A stretch of 64,000 bases of DNA, from NCBI RefSeq assembly GCF_000176915.2, contig NC_014844.1, forward strand, positions 2,914,001-2,978,000, written 5' to 3'. The position numbers were made by a program, and so were the translations under genes. Source of the DNA: Pseudodesulfovibrio aespoeensis Aspo-2 (GTDB lineage: Bacteria; Desulfobacterota; Desulfovibrionia; Desulfovibrionales; Desulfovibrionaceae). This document shows, piece by piece, positions 55,855 to 63,716 of this stretch. Below the pieces are notes generated by a model. It was not told where the DNA came from. It saw nothing but the letters and a program-made list of their open reading frames with translations, and did no database searches. How positions within the stretch are numbered: position 1 is the stretch's first letter; the number at the start of each line of letters is the position of its first letter.

Positions 55855-56051
55855 ATTTTTGTGTATCACCGGTCTCCCGGTCGCGAGAGGCGGGCCCAAG
55901 GAACAACCCCGTTACACCCCGTTCCTTTGGCAGCGCAGACCATGACCGGGCGAACGCCATAAACGACAGTTGACAAGGACTGCCGATCAAATCATCCGCC
56001 GGGGCCAAGGGCTGCGGCAGACGATACGGTATCGGCGGTCTGAAAAATGGG
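55855..56051 (+). other. alaS-rplM intergenic with inverted repeats
   Basis: Between alaS and the rplM promoter lie an inverted repeat (CCAAGGAAC/GTTCCTTTGG, about 55898-55932) and a small hairpin near 56018-56042. The first may end alaS transcription, though the U-tract is poor. I do not recognise an L13 autoregulatory leader. Confidence 0.35.
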
Positions 56052-56080
56052 TTGACACACGGAATCAAACTCCGTAAAAG
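56052..56080 (+). promoter_or_regulatory. sigma-70 promoter of rplM-rpsI
   Basis: TTGACA (56052-56057) and TAAAAG (56075-56080) are separated by 17 bases, giving a start near 56087 and a short leader before rplM. Confidence 0.7.
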
Positions 56081-56113
56081 TCCCCTTCTCAGTTTGCGCA
56101 AGGAGCATTCACC

Positions 56114-56542
56114 ATGAAGACATATAGCCCCAAGCCGGAAGACGCGAACCGCGAATGGTTCATCGTCGACGCCACCGACAAGATCCTCGGCCGCTTGGCC
56201 ACCGAGATCACCACCCGTCTGCGTGGCAAGCACAAGCCTGAATTCGCCCCCCACATGGACATGGGCGACTTCATCGTCGTGATCAACGCCGAGAAGATCA
56301 AGGTGACCGGCCAGAAGCTCGACAAGAAGATGTACTACAAGCACTCCAACCATCCCGGCGGGCTCAAGGAAAAGACCCTGCGCGAGATGCTGGACAAGAA
56401 GCCTGAGAACGTCATCACCGCCGCAGTCAAGGGCATGCTGCCCAAGAACCGCCTGGCCGCCCAGCTTCTCAAGAAGCTCAAGGTCTACGCCGGTTCCGAG
56501 CACCCGCACGCTGCCCAGGCTCCCAAAACTCTGGATATCTAA
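56114..56542 (+). CDS. rplM: 50S ribosomal protein L13
   Basis: The 142-residue protein matches L13 throughout: [51 protein letters not shown] and the [28 protein letters not shown] segment. It is one of the first proteins to bind 23S rRNA. The AAGGAG site precedes the ATG. It forms the usual rplM-rpsI operon. Confidence 0.98.
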   Translation: MKTYSPKPEDANREWFIVDATDKILGRLATEITTRLRGKHKPEFAPHMDMGDFIVVINAEKIKVTGQKLDKKMYYKHSNHPGGLKEKTLREMLDKKPENVITAAVKGMLPKNRLAAQLLKKLKVYAGSEHPHAAQAPKTLDI

Positions 56543-56554
56543 TCGGGGATTATC

Positions 56555-56944
56555 ATGAGCGATTTCACTTACAGCACTGGCAAGAGAAAGAACGCCATCT
56601 CCCGCACCCGCCTCTACGCCGGGACCGGGCAGATCACCGTCAACGGTCGTCCCTTTGAGGACTACTTCCCCCGCAAGACCCTGCAGATGATCGTCCAGCA
56701 GCCGCTCAAACTGGTGCGCATGCTCGAACGGTTTGACATCAAGGCCAACTGCACCGGCGGCGGTGTCACCGGACAGGCCGAGGCCCTGCGCCACGGCATC
56801 TCCCGCGCCCTGTGCGAGATCAACCCCGAGCTTCGCGCCGTGCTCAAGCCCGCCGGTCTGCTGACCCGCGATGCACGCAAGAAGGAACGCAAAAAGTACG
56901 GCCTGCGCGGCGCCCGCGCCAGCTTCCAGTACTCCAAGCGTTAA
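56555..56944 (+). CDS. rpsI: 30S ribosomal protein S9
   Basis: The 129-residue protein has the S9 signature ([26 protein letters not shown]), [19 protein letters not shown], and the C-terminal [17 protein letters not shown] tail that reaches the decoding site. It follows rplM by 12 bp. Confidence 0.98.
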   Translation: MSDFTYSTGKRKNAISRTRLYAGTGQITVNGRPFEDYFPRKTLQMIVQQPLKLVRMLERFDIKANCTGGGVTGQAEALRHGISRALCEINPELRAVLKPAGLLTRDARKKERKKYGLRGARASFQYSKR

Positions 56945-56971
56945 GCCGCTTCCGGGATACACGGTTCATTC

Positions 56972-57002
56972 AAGGCCGACACCCTCATGGTGTCGGCCTT
57001 TT
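56972..57002 (+). terminator. intrinsic terminator of rplM-rpsI
   Basis: AAGGCCGACACC and GGTGTCGGCCTT form a 12-bp perfect stem with a 5-base loop and following T residues, 28 bp after the rpsI stop. Confidence 0.9.
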
Positions 57003-57111
57003 CCTGTCTGGCGCGGAGCGAACGGGCCACAGGCAGTGCTGCGCAGACCAGTCCAAGCCAACGCGCATTCACTCCTTGCCCTGGCTCGCCGTTTTCCCGT
57101 ATAACCCCGGC

Positions 57112-58374
57112 ATGCCGTCAAAGAAAAAACCCCAGCCGCACATGCTCTTCGCCACCCCGGAAGGCGAAATCTACGACCACCCGGATCTGCTCATGCTCTG
57201 CCGCCGGGGCAACGAGTTCGGCCTGCCCCGGCCCGACGAGATCACGCCGCTGCCCGAGGAGTCGGAGTTCTTCCTGCTGCCGGGCCGCCACGCCATGGGC
57301 TACGACCCGGAGACCGGCCAGACCGAGGTCATGGAAGAGCTGGCCGTGGCCGCCTTTGCCTGCCCCGGCAACACCGTCACCGGCATCGCGGCCTACGAGA
57401 CCGACGACGGCGCGCCCATCCTGCCCCTGCTCTCCTACGCGGCCATCGGCTTTGCCAACGGCAAATTCTGGGTCTGCGCCAAACAGGTGGACGAAGACAA
57501 ACGGCAGGTCTTCACGCACATCCCGCCGGACCGCATCGAGGCGGGCGCGCACCAGCTCATCACGGAGATGCCCCAGAACCGACTGGTCAACCATCTGGCC
57601 GGGTGCGCCCTGACCAACGGCTGCCCGGCGGCCAAGAATCTCGCCCTGGGCCGGTTCGAGTGTCCGCTGCCCACCTCGCGCACCTGCAACGCCCAGTGCG
57701 TGGGCTGCATTTCCCATCAGCCCGAGGATTCGGGCTTTCCCTCGCCCCAGTGCCGTATCGCCTTCACGCCCACGGCAGAGGAGATCGTCCAGATCATGCG
57801 CCGGCACGAGGCGCGCGAGCGCAACCCCATCTTCTCCTTTGGTCAGGGGTGCGAGGGCGAGCCGCTGCTCGAGGCCGAGCTCATCTGCGAGGCGGTCAAG
57901 GCCTACCGCGCCGACGGCGGCACCGGCACGGTCAATGTCAACACCAACTGCTCCCGGCCCCAGGCCATGCCCGCCCTCAAGATCGCCGGGGTCAACTCCA
58001 TCCGCATCAGCCTCAACTCGGCCAGACCCGGCCCCTACGAGGCCTACTACCGGCCAAAGGGGTATACCTTTGACGACGTGCGCGAGGCCGCGGCCAAGGC
58101 CCACGACGTGGGGCTGTTCATCTCCCTGAACCTGCTCTATTTCCCCGGCATCACCGATACCGAGGAGGAGCTGGCCGCACTCATCGAACTGGGCGAGACC
58201 TGCCGCTACGACTTTGTCCAGCTCAGAAACCTCAACCTCGATCCGGAGCTGTACCTGCGCCTGATGGCCCCGTTCGGCCACTCCCCGTGCATGGGCTTCA
58301 TGAACTTCAAAAAACGGCTGAAAAAGGGTTTGCCCTGGATCAACTACGGGTATTTCAACCCCTATCTCCCCTGA
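57112..58374 (+). CDS. radical SAM protein
   Basis: The 420-residue enzyme has a radical-SAM motif CNAQCVGC (in PTSRTCNAQCVGCISH, residues about 188-196) binding a 4Fe-4S cluster. VSNTN-type strands such as GTVNVNTNCSRP and INSIRISLNS follow. It has a long N-terminal region (residues 1-180) with FACPGNTVTGIAAYETDD that is not a standard SAM fold. The substrate is unknown. I see no PQQ-, SPASM- or lysine-mutase hallmark. It is followed after 18 bp by an HD-domain gene and is probably co-transcribed with it. Confidence 0.85.
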   Translation: MPSKKKPQPHMLFATPEGEIYDHPDLLMLCRRGNEFGLPRPDEITPLPEESEFFLLPGRHAMGYDPETGQTEVMEELAVAAFACPGNTVTGIAAYETDDGAPILPLLSYAAIGFANGKFWVCAKQVDEDKRQVFTHIPPDRIEAGAHQLITEMPQNRLVNHLAGCALTNGCPAAKNLALGRFECPLPTSRTCNAQCVGCISHQPEDSGFPSPQCRIAFTPTAEEIVQIMRRHEARERNPIFSFGQGCEGEPLLEAELICEAVKAYRADGGTGTVNVNTNCSRPQAMPALKIAGVNSIRISLNSARPGPYEAYYRPKGYTFDDVREAAAKAHDVGLFISLNLLYFPGITDTEEELAALIELGETCRYDFVQLRNLNLDPELYLRLMAPFGHSPCMGFMNFKKRLKKGLPWINYGYFNPYLP

Positions 58375-58392
58375 CCAGCCACGGAGCCAGCC

Positions 58393-59640
58393 ATGTCGGT
58401 GATCATTAGAAAGAGTCTGCTCGAACTCATTTTTTCTGGCGCGTTCATGAAACGCTGGAACGACAAGCTGCGGCCCATGGAGCTGGTGGAGGTGGACAAG
58501 CAGGCCCACAAGATGATCGTGGCCTGGCTTCTGTTCGTGCTCAACTCCGGGTCCATGGATGTGGCCAGCAAGCGCGCTCTGGGCGAATCCATCGTCGAGG
58601 GCGGCATCTTTGACTATCTCTACCGCCTCGTCATCACCGACATCAAGCCGCCTGTCTTCTACCGCATCAAGGAGAACCCGGCGGACTACCAGACCCTGAC
58701 CAACTGGGTCCTCTCCGAGCTGCGCCCGCGCATCACGCCCCTGGGCGACGACTTCATGCGCCGCATGTCCGCCTATCTCATGCAGCCCGAGGACACCGGG
58801 CTGGCCCGGCGCATCCTGCATGCGGCCCATCTCTACGCCAGCTATTCAGAATTCAAGCTGCTCAAATCCATCAACCGCATGGACCACGAGCTGATAGAGA
58901 TCGAGCAGAGCTTCATCGACCGCTTGAGCGCCATGCGCGACATCACGGGCGTGGCCGAGCTGCTGGACGAGGACAGCAACGTCTTTGGCCGGTTCGCGCG
59001 CATGTGCGGCAGGCTGCGCTTCCAGAAGCGCTGGTCCCAGACCCCGCGCGTGCCCGAAACCTCGGTGCTGGGGCATCTGTTCATCGTGGCCGCCTTCTCC
59101 TGGTTCTTCAGCATGGAGGTGGGCGCCTGCCGCGCCCGCTGCCAGAACAACTTCTTTGCCGGGCTGTTCCACGACCTGCCGGAGCTTTTGACCCGCGACA
59201 TCATCTCGCCGGTCAAAAGCTCGTCCCAGGACATCGCGGACCTCATCCACGAGTATGAAAACCGCGAGCTGCACCGGGTCGTGCTCACCCCCCTCAAGGA
59301 GGGCGGCTATTCGGTCATCGCGGACCGGCTCGAATACCTGCTCGGCCTGGCCGTGGGCAGCGAGTTCAAGGCCACCATCTGCCAGGACGGGGCCGTGGTC
59401 GAGGCCGACGAGGCCCAGCTCGCAGGCGGGTTCAACCAGGATTCCCTGGACCCCAAGGACGGCCCCCTGCTCAAGGTGTGCGACTCCCTGGCCGCCTTCA
59501 TCGAGGCCCATACTGCCCTGAAGAACGGCATCTCCTCGGGCCAGTTGCACCACGCCCTGTACCGCATCCGCGCCCGCTACAACGAGACCCCGGTCATCGC
59601 CGGGGTCCAGATCAGCGCCCTGCTCGCCGATTTCGACTAG
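58393..59640 (+). CDS. HD-domain protein, 5'-deoxynucleotidase-like
   Basis: The 415-residue protein contains an HD motif in NNFFAGLFHDLPELLTRDI, preceded by a helix with VPETSVLGHLFIVAAFSWF that supplies another metal-binding His. This arrangement resembles YfbR-type metal-dependent nucleotidases. A long N-terminal helical region precedes it. The substrate is unknown. It follows the radical SAM gene by 18 bp. Confidence 0.8.
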   Translation: MSVIIRKSLLELIFSGAFMKRWNDKLRPMELVEVDKQAHKMIVAWLLFVLNSGSMDVASKRALGESIVEGGIFDYLYRLVITDIKPPVFYRIKENPADYQTLTNWVLSELRPRITPLGDDFMRRMSAYLMQPEDTGLARRILHAAHLYASYSEFKLLKSINRMDHELIEIEQSFIDRLSAMRDITGVAELLDEDSNVFGRFARMCGRLRFQKRWSQTPRVPETSVLGHLFIVAAFSWFFSMEVGACRARCQNNFFAGLFHDLPELLTRDIISPVKSSSQDIADLIHEYENRELHRVVLTPLKEGGYSVIADRLEYLLGLAVGSEFKATICQDGAVVEADEAQLAGGFNQDSLDPKDGPLLKVCDSLAAFIEAHTALKNGISSGQLHHALYRIRARYNETPVIAGVQISALLADFD

Positions 59641-59799
59641 TGTGCCCCCCGGCCTGACCGGCCGATCCGCGCGCCCCCTTGCCTTGCGGCGCGGATGGGC
59701 GTATACGGAATCCGGATTGTTCACACGCCGCAGCTATTCGCCCAAGGCCCGCCCGTGCGGGAGTGCGGCGATCCGGCACAACATCGGGGCGAACAGCAC

Positions 59800-60405
59800 A
59801 TGCACATTTCCGAAGGAGTCCTGTCCGCACCCGTGCTGCTCGGCGGGGCCGCCCTGGCCATTGCGGGCACGGCCATCGGGCTGAAGAGGACCGACTACGA
59901 CCGGATCATGCCCGTGGCCATCCTCTCGGCGGCCTTTTTCATCGCCTCCCTGGTGCATGTGCCCATCGGGCCGGTGAGCGCGCATCTGGTGCTCAACGGG
60001 CTGCTGGGCGTCATGCTCGGCTGGGCGGCCTTTCCGTCCATCCTGGTGGCCCTGCTGCTCCAGGCCGTGCTCTTCCAGTACGGCGGGCTGACCTCCCTTG
60101 GCGTCAACACCTTCAACATGGCCGCACCGGCAGTGCTGTGCTATTTCCTCTTCCGTCCCCTGCTGGCCAAAGGGACGACCTTCCGCTTTGCCGCCGCCTT
60201 TGCCTGCGGGTTCGTGGCCGTGCTGCTCAGCGCCGTGCTCACCGCCGGCTCGCTGGCCCTGTCGGGCGACGCCTTCAACAGCGCGGCGGGCGCCCTACTG
60301 GCGGCCCATCTGCCGATCATGGTCATCGAGGGCGTCATCACCGGCTTTGCCTACACCTTTCTCGCCAAGGTCAAGCCCGAGGCCCTGGCCGCACCCATCA
60401 ACTGA
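59800..60405 (+). CDS. cbiM: cobalt/nickel ECF transporter S component CbiM
   Basis: The 201-residue membrane protein starts MHISEG, the invariant N-terminus in which His2 and the amino group bind the metal ion; this fixes the start at 59800. Further conserved segments are LVHVPIGPVSAHLVLNGLLG, PSILVALLLQAVLFQYGGLTSLGVN and IMVIEGVITGF. CbiM takes up Co2+ (or Ni2+ in NikM members) with help of an ATPase module, CbiQ-CbiO, that is not encoded in this window. I find no cobalamin riboswitch or NikR box upstream. It precedes the CbiL/NikL-like gene by 13 bp. Confidence 0.93.
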   Translation: MHISEGVLSAPVLLGGAALAIAGTAIGLKRTDYDRIMPVAILSAAFFIASLVHVPIGPVSAHLVLNGLLGVMLGWAAFPSILVALLLQAVLFQYGGLTSLGVNTFNMAAPAVLCYFLFRPLLAKGTTFRFAAAFACGFVAVLLSAVLTAGSLALSGDAFNSAAGALLAAHLPIMVIEGVITGFAYTFLAKVKPEALAAPIN

Positions 60406-60418
60406 TCCCGGAGCCGTC

Positions 60419-61090
60419 ATGACCCGATACGCCCTTGCCGCCTGCGCCCTCCTGGCCGCCATCCTCTGCCTGGCCCCGGCCAGCCACGCCCACCGGGTCA
60501 ACATCTTCGCCTATGTGGACGGCGACACCGTGGTCACGGACAGCGGCTACAGCCGCACCAGCCGGGTCATGGGCGGCACTGTCGAGGTCTTTGACGCGAC
60601 CACGGGGCAGCGTCTGCTCTCCGGCACCACCGACGACACAGGGCATTTTGCCTTCCCGGTTCCGGAGCAGGCGCGCGCCGGAGCCATGGACCTGCGCCTC
60701 CTGCTCACGGCAGGCGAAGGCCATCAGGCCAAGTGGACCATCAAGGCCGAGGAACTGGCGGCAGCTGCGACCCTTGCCGGGACGACTGCCGGGACGGCTG
60801 CGGTACAACCGGCGCAATCGGCCACCCCTGCCCCGGCGCAGGTCGCGCCCACGCCCACCCTGTCGATGACGACCGGTCAGCAGGACCAGCTCACCGCTGC
60901 CCCACTCACCGCCGCCCAGGCAGACGCCATGCTGCGCCGCGAGCTGGCCCCGATAAAGCAGATGCTCGCCGAGCTGAACCAGCCCGGACCAGGCATGACC
61001 GAGGTCGTCGGCGGCATCGGCTACATCCTCGGCATCTTCGGCATCGCCGCCTACATGAAAAGCCGCAGCCGTCCCGCAAGCCAGGAGTGA
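60419..61090 (+). CDS. CbiL/NikL-type periplasmic component of Co/Ni uptake
   Basis: The 223-residue product has a signal peptide cleaved near SHA|HRVN, leaving an N-terminal His on the mature chain as in NikL proteins. A beta-sandwich (HRVNIFAYVDGDTVVTDSGYS, GGTVEVFDATTGQRLL), a linker rich in Ala/Thr/Pro, and a C-terminal membrane anchor (GGIGYILGIFGIAAYM) follow. NikL/CbiL deliver metal to CbiM/NikM. Its placement next to cbiM supports the call; no energising module follows. Confidence 0.85.
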   Translation: MTRYALAACALLAAILCLAPASHAHRVNIFAYVDGDTVVTDSGYSRTSRVMGGTVEVFDATTGQRLLSGTTDDTGHFAFPVPEQARAGAMDLRLLLTAGEGHQAKWTIKAEELAAAATLAGTTAGTAAVQPAQSATPAPAQVAPTPTLSMTTGQQDQLTAAPLTAAQADAMLRRELAPIKQMLAELNQPGPGMTEVVGGIGYILGIFGIAAYMKSRSRPASQE

Positions 61091-61278
61091 GCCACGGGGC
61101 GCGGTTTTGAGGCTGCGAATCATTGTCGCGCCGTTCCTTTTGTGCTAATTTCCCTCCATGACGAACCCATAATTCGCGTAGTGCAATGATTCCAACCAGT
61201 AGGAAGTCGGCTTTCCCGACCCCTGCGGGTTGCATTGACCGGCAACGCCGGCATACACCAAAAACAGCCAGGGGGACC

Positions 61279-61725
61279 ATGCGACTCACCACGCGCAGCA
61301 GATACGGCACACGGATGGCTCTGGACATCGCCCAGCACTGCGGCCCCGGCCCGGTCAGGATCCAGGACATCGCCGAGCGGCAGGGGGTTTCCACCAAATA
61401 CCTCGAAAAGCTCATTCGCAGGCTCAAGGACGGCGGCTATGTGGTCAGCAAGCGCGGCCCCAGGGGCGGCCACACCCTGGCCCGGCCCGCCTCCGAAATC
61501 CTCATAGGCGAGCTGGTCCGCGTGCTTGAGGGCGACGACTCGCTGGTGGAATGCCGCACCGGCAAGAAGGACTGCCAGCGCCGCAGCGTCTGCCTCACCA
61601 GCAGGCTGTGGGTCGAAGCGGCAGAGGCCATGTACCAGCGCCTCAACTCCTTCACCCTGGCCGACATGCTCGCCGATGCCGAGCAGTGCTCCAAGCCCGA
61701 AGCGCCCCCCATGCTCATGGACTGA
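61279..61725 (+). CDS. Rrf2 family transcriptional regulator
   Basis: The 148-residue protein has an N-terminal winged helix (TTRSRYGTRMALDIAQHC; VRIQDIAERQGVSTKYLEKLIRRLKDGGYVVSKRGPRGG). It has three cysteines spaced C-x6-C-x5-C (Cys92, 99, 105), consistent with a Fe-S cluster as in IscR and related redox sensors. ATG 61279 has GGGGG upstream and begins the conserved domain; the frame extends 31 codons further. Targets are unknown; a hemolysin-III gene follows 74 bp later on the same strand. Confidence 0.92.
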   Translation: MRLTTRSRYGTRMALDIAQHCGPGPVRIQDIAERQGVSTKYLEKLIRRLKDGGYVVSKRGPRGGHTLARPASEILIGELVRVLEGDDSLVECRTGKKDCQRRSVCLTSRLWVEAAEAMYQRLNSFTLADMLADAEQCSKPEAPPMLMD

Positions 61726-61799
61726 CGCGACCGGTTCAAGCACTTGTTTCACCCCGAGAATGGGGGTAGTGATCTGGCTGGAGCAACCCAGGAGAAGCC

Positions 61800-62441
61800 A
61801 TGTTCCGCTTTCTGCGCGACCCCATGAACGGCCTGACCCACTGCGTTGCCGCGGCCCTGGCCGTGGCCGGAACGGTCGCGCTCATCCTGCGCTCCCTTGA
61901 TCCGGTCCAACCCCTGCACATCGTGGCCTTCTCCATCTTCGGGGGCGGCATGATCCTGCTCTACACGGCCAGCACCCTCTACCACTGGCTGCCCCTTGAC
62001 GAGCGGGGCGTCCGCGTCCTGCGCCGGGTGGACCACTCCATGATCTTCATCTCCATCGCGGCCACCTACACGCCCATCTGCCTCATCACCCTGCGCGGCC
62101 CGTGGGGGTGGTCCATCCTCTCCGTCGTCTGGACCGTCGCCCTGGCCGGAATCCTGCTCAAGGTCTTGTGGATCACGGCCCCGCGTTGGCTCTCCACGGC
62201 CATCTACCTGGGCATGGGTTGGATAGCCCTGGTCGGCATCTACCCCCTGGTCAGGAGCCTGCCCCTGGCCGGGCTGACCTGGCTCGTGTCCGGCGGGCTG
62301 CTCTACAGCCTGGGCGCGGTCATCTACGCCCTCAAGCGGCCCGATCCCTTCCCCGGCTCCCTCGGATTCCACGAGATCTTCCACCTCTTCGTCATCGGCG
62401 GCAGCGCCTGCCATTTCATCCTCATGTACCGCTTCGTCTGA
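61800..62441 (+). CDS. hemolysin III/YqfA (PAQR-like) membrane protein
   Basis: The 213-residue protein has seven helices and the conserved motifs YTASTLYHW, RVDHSMIFISIAATYTP and a C-terminal FHEIFHLFVIGGSACHF. Their histidines and Asp bind zinc in PAQR/hemolysin-III proteins. Despite the name its bacterial role is probably in membrane lipid or stress physiology. CAGGAGAAG precedes the ATG. Confidence 0.92.
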   Translation: MFRFLRDPMNGLTHCVAAALAVAGTVALILRSLDPVQPLHIVAFSIFGGGMILLYTASTLYHWLPLDERGVRVLRRVDHSMIFISIAATYTPICLITLRGPWGWSILSVVWTVALAGILLKVLWITAPRWLSTAIYLGMGWIALVGIYPLVRSLPLAGLTWLVSGGLLYSLGAVIYALKRPDPFPGSLGFHEIFHLFVIGGSACHFILMYRFV

Positions 62442-62559
62442 TCGACCACGCCCGCCAGCCAGCCAAAACCGCCCTGCCTCTGACAGCGCATCCCTGGATT
62501 CCCTGGAACCGGGTCGAAAAATTTGGCCCAGACACGGGCCAGGGCCGGACATGTTGAAA

Positions 62560-62648
62560 TTTTTATACCCAGGCAGGCGCGCTACCGACGAAAGCCCAAA
62601 CAAACGCCAATCACAACTAGCTGTTTTTATACTATAAATTTTTTATAC
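62560..62648 (+). repeat. three TTTTTATAC motifs upstream of sigma-54 promoter
   Basis: Identical 9-mers lie at 62560-62568, 62624-62632 and 62640-62648, spaced 64 and 16 bp. They precede the sigma-54-like site and may be activator sites, or chance AT-rich sequence. Confidence 0.35.
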
Positions 62649-62664
62649 GCACAACATCCAACGT

Positions 62665-62681
62665 TTGGCACACCTCCTGCT
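62665..62681 (+). promoter_or_regulatory. sigma-54-like promoter in large intergenic region
   Basis: TTGGCACACCTCCTGCT has GG (62667-62668) and GC (62679-62680) separated by ten bases, nearly a perfect -24/-12 element. Transcription would start near 62692. No gene follows in that direction. Confidence 0.65.
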
Positions 62682-62691
62682 AAAAGAAAAG

Positions 62692-62745
62692 CATCTTCCT
62701 TTTTTGCACCGAGAAAGTTCAGGCCTCCGCAAGGAGGCCTTTCTC
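62692..62745 (+). ncRNA. candidate short sigma-54-dependent RNA
   Basis: The stretch between the sigma-54-like promoter and a strong hairpin has no start codon with a ribosome site. The hairpin (AGGCCTCC-GCAA-GGAGGCCT, 62721-62740, GNRA loop, then TTTCTCGTTT) would end an RNA of about 50 bases with a flanking GAGAA/TTCTC extension. Predicted from sequence only. Confidence 0.4.
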
Positions 62746-62799
62746 GTTTCGCGCTCTGGCACCGGAGCGCGGCCCTGGGCCCGGCCAGAAATCCGGACC

Positions 62800-62836
62800 A
62801 AAAAAAAGACCCGATCCCGGATATGCGGGATCGGGC
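62800..62836 (-). terminator. intrinsic terminator, minus strand
   Basis: On the minus strand CCCGATCCCG and CGGGATCGGG form a 10-bp stem followed by a run of seven T after TC. It ends the small gene at 62875-63060. Confidence 0.85.
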
Positions 62837-62874
62837 CTCTCGCCCGGCACAAGGCCGGGAGCGGCGGCTGACGC

Positions 62875-63060
62875 CTAGCTCTCCTCGTCCTTGTCTGCCG
62901 GGGCCTGCTCGTCGGAGTCATCACCAGGATCGTTGTCGGGCTGGCCGTCCTGGTCGTCCGACTGTTTGCGCGTCATCTTGCGCTGCATCTTCTCTTCCTT
63001 TTTCTTCTGTTTCGCCAAATCCTTCTGACGCTTTTCGAACTTGTAGTTACGGTTGACCAA
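62875..63060 (-). CDS. small charged protein, function unknown
   Basis: A TTG start at 63060 with AGGAGG four bases upstream opens a 61-residue protein. The first half is strongly basic (KFEKRQKDLAKQKKKEEKMQRKMTRKQ) and the second half is acidic (DDQDGQPDNDPGDDSDE). No family is known to me. A strong ribosome site and a good terminator support expression. It lies downstream of the RRM gene on the same strand, beyond that gene's terminator. Confidence 0.7.
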   Translation of the reverse strand: MVNRNYKFEKRQKDLAKQKKKEEKMQRKMTRKQSDDQDGQPDNDPGDDSDEQAPADKDEES

Positions 63061-63090
63061 TGGTCCTCCTCTGGGCTGAATGGTTGCGAG

Positions 63091-63126
63091 AAAGAAAACG
63101 CCCGCCTCCCGAAAGAGAGGCGGGCG
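63091..63126 (-). terminator. intrinsic terminator of RRM gene
   Basis: On the minus strand CGCCCGCCTC and GAGGCGGGCG form a 10-bp stem followed by TTTTCTTT, 33 bp after the RRM stop. Confidence 0.88.
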
Positions 63127-63158
63127 CCGGGGACCAGATTATTTCCCGGATATGAAGG

Positions 63159-63422
63159 CTACCAACGGGGGCGTTCCGCGCGGGGCTTGGCCTCGTTGAC
63201 CTTGATGTTGCGACCGCCGAAATCCTTGCCATCCAGGTTCTCGATGGCTTCAAGAGCGCCGGCATCGTCCATCTCGACGAAGCCGAAGCCGCGGGGACGA
63301 CCAGTCTCGCGATCTTCGATGAGTTTGACGGAGGTCACCTCGCCGTACGCGCCAAACGCTGCACGGATTTCGTCTTCGGTGGCGGACCAGGGCAGATTGC
63401 CGACATAAATGTTCTTGGACAT
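63159..63422 (-). CDS. RRM-type RNA-binding protein
   Basis: The 87-residue protein is a single RNA-recognition motif with RNP2 (IYVGNL) and RNP1 (RGFGFVEM) segments carrying the aromatic RNA-contact residues. Such small bacterial RRM proteins bind single-stranded RNA and are often stress-induced. ATG 63422 has AGGAGA 11 bases upstream. The open frame runs further upstream, but the RRM starts here. Confidence 0.92.
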   Translation of the reverse strand: MSKNIYVGNLPWSATEDEIRAAFGAYGEVTSVKLIEDRETGRPRGFGFVEMDDAGALEAIENLDGKDFGGRNIKVNEAKPRAERPRW

Positions 63423-63716
63423 TGGAAAAAGTCTCCTGAAAGAATGAGTGACAACGAATGGCGCCCGTACACCAAACTTAAAGAAGCAACGCACAAGATG
63501 CACGCCGCTTCTTGATATCCCTGTCTCTATTCCAACCAGCGCCGGACAACATTCAGACCGCGCCTCCACGGGTGCCGCTGGTATAATGGTTTTAAGCGTA
63601 GGCCACCAGAAAAATAAAAGCAAGAGCCTGACACTGGATTTTGTCAAAAATTTCTCCCTGCCAGCGGCAGGAAATCTTGGCAAAAACGGTCTGCATGGGG
63701 TGGGTCGCCGATGCCA
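63423..63716. other. upstream region of RRM gene
   Basis: The 294-bp gap probably holds the RRM promoter. A TTGACA-like hexamer occurs on the minus strand (complement of about 63643-63648), but I cannot match a good -10 to it. A weak GAAGC/GCTTC hairpin lies near 63483-63511. Confidence 0.3.

Noticed and set aside
52255..55899. Long minus-strand frame opposite recA and alaS
   Set aside because: It is antisense to two universal genes and spans their intergenic gap without any motif.
59641..59799. Cobalamin riboswitch or NikR operator before cbiM
   Set aside because: No B12-box or GTATGA-N-TCATAC symmetry is visible in this gap.
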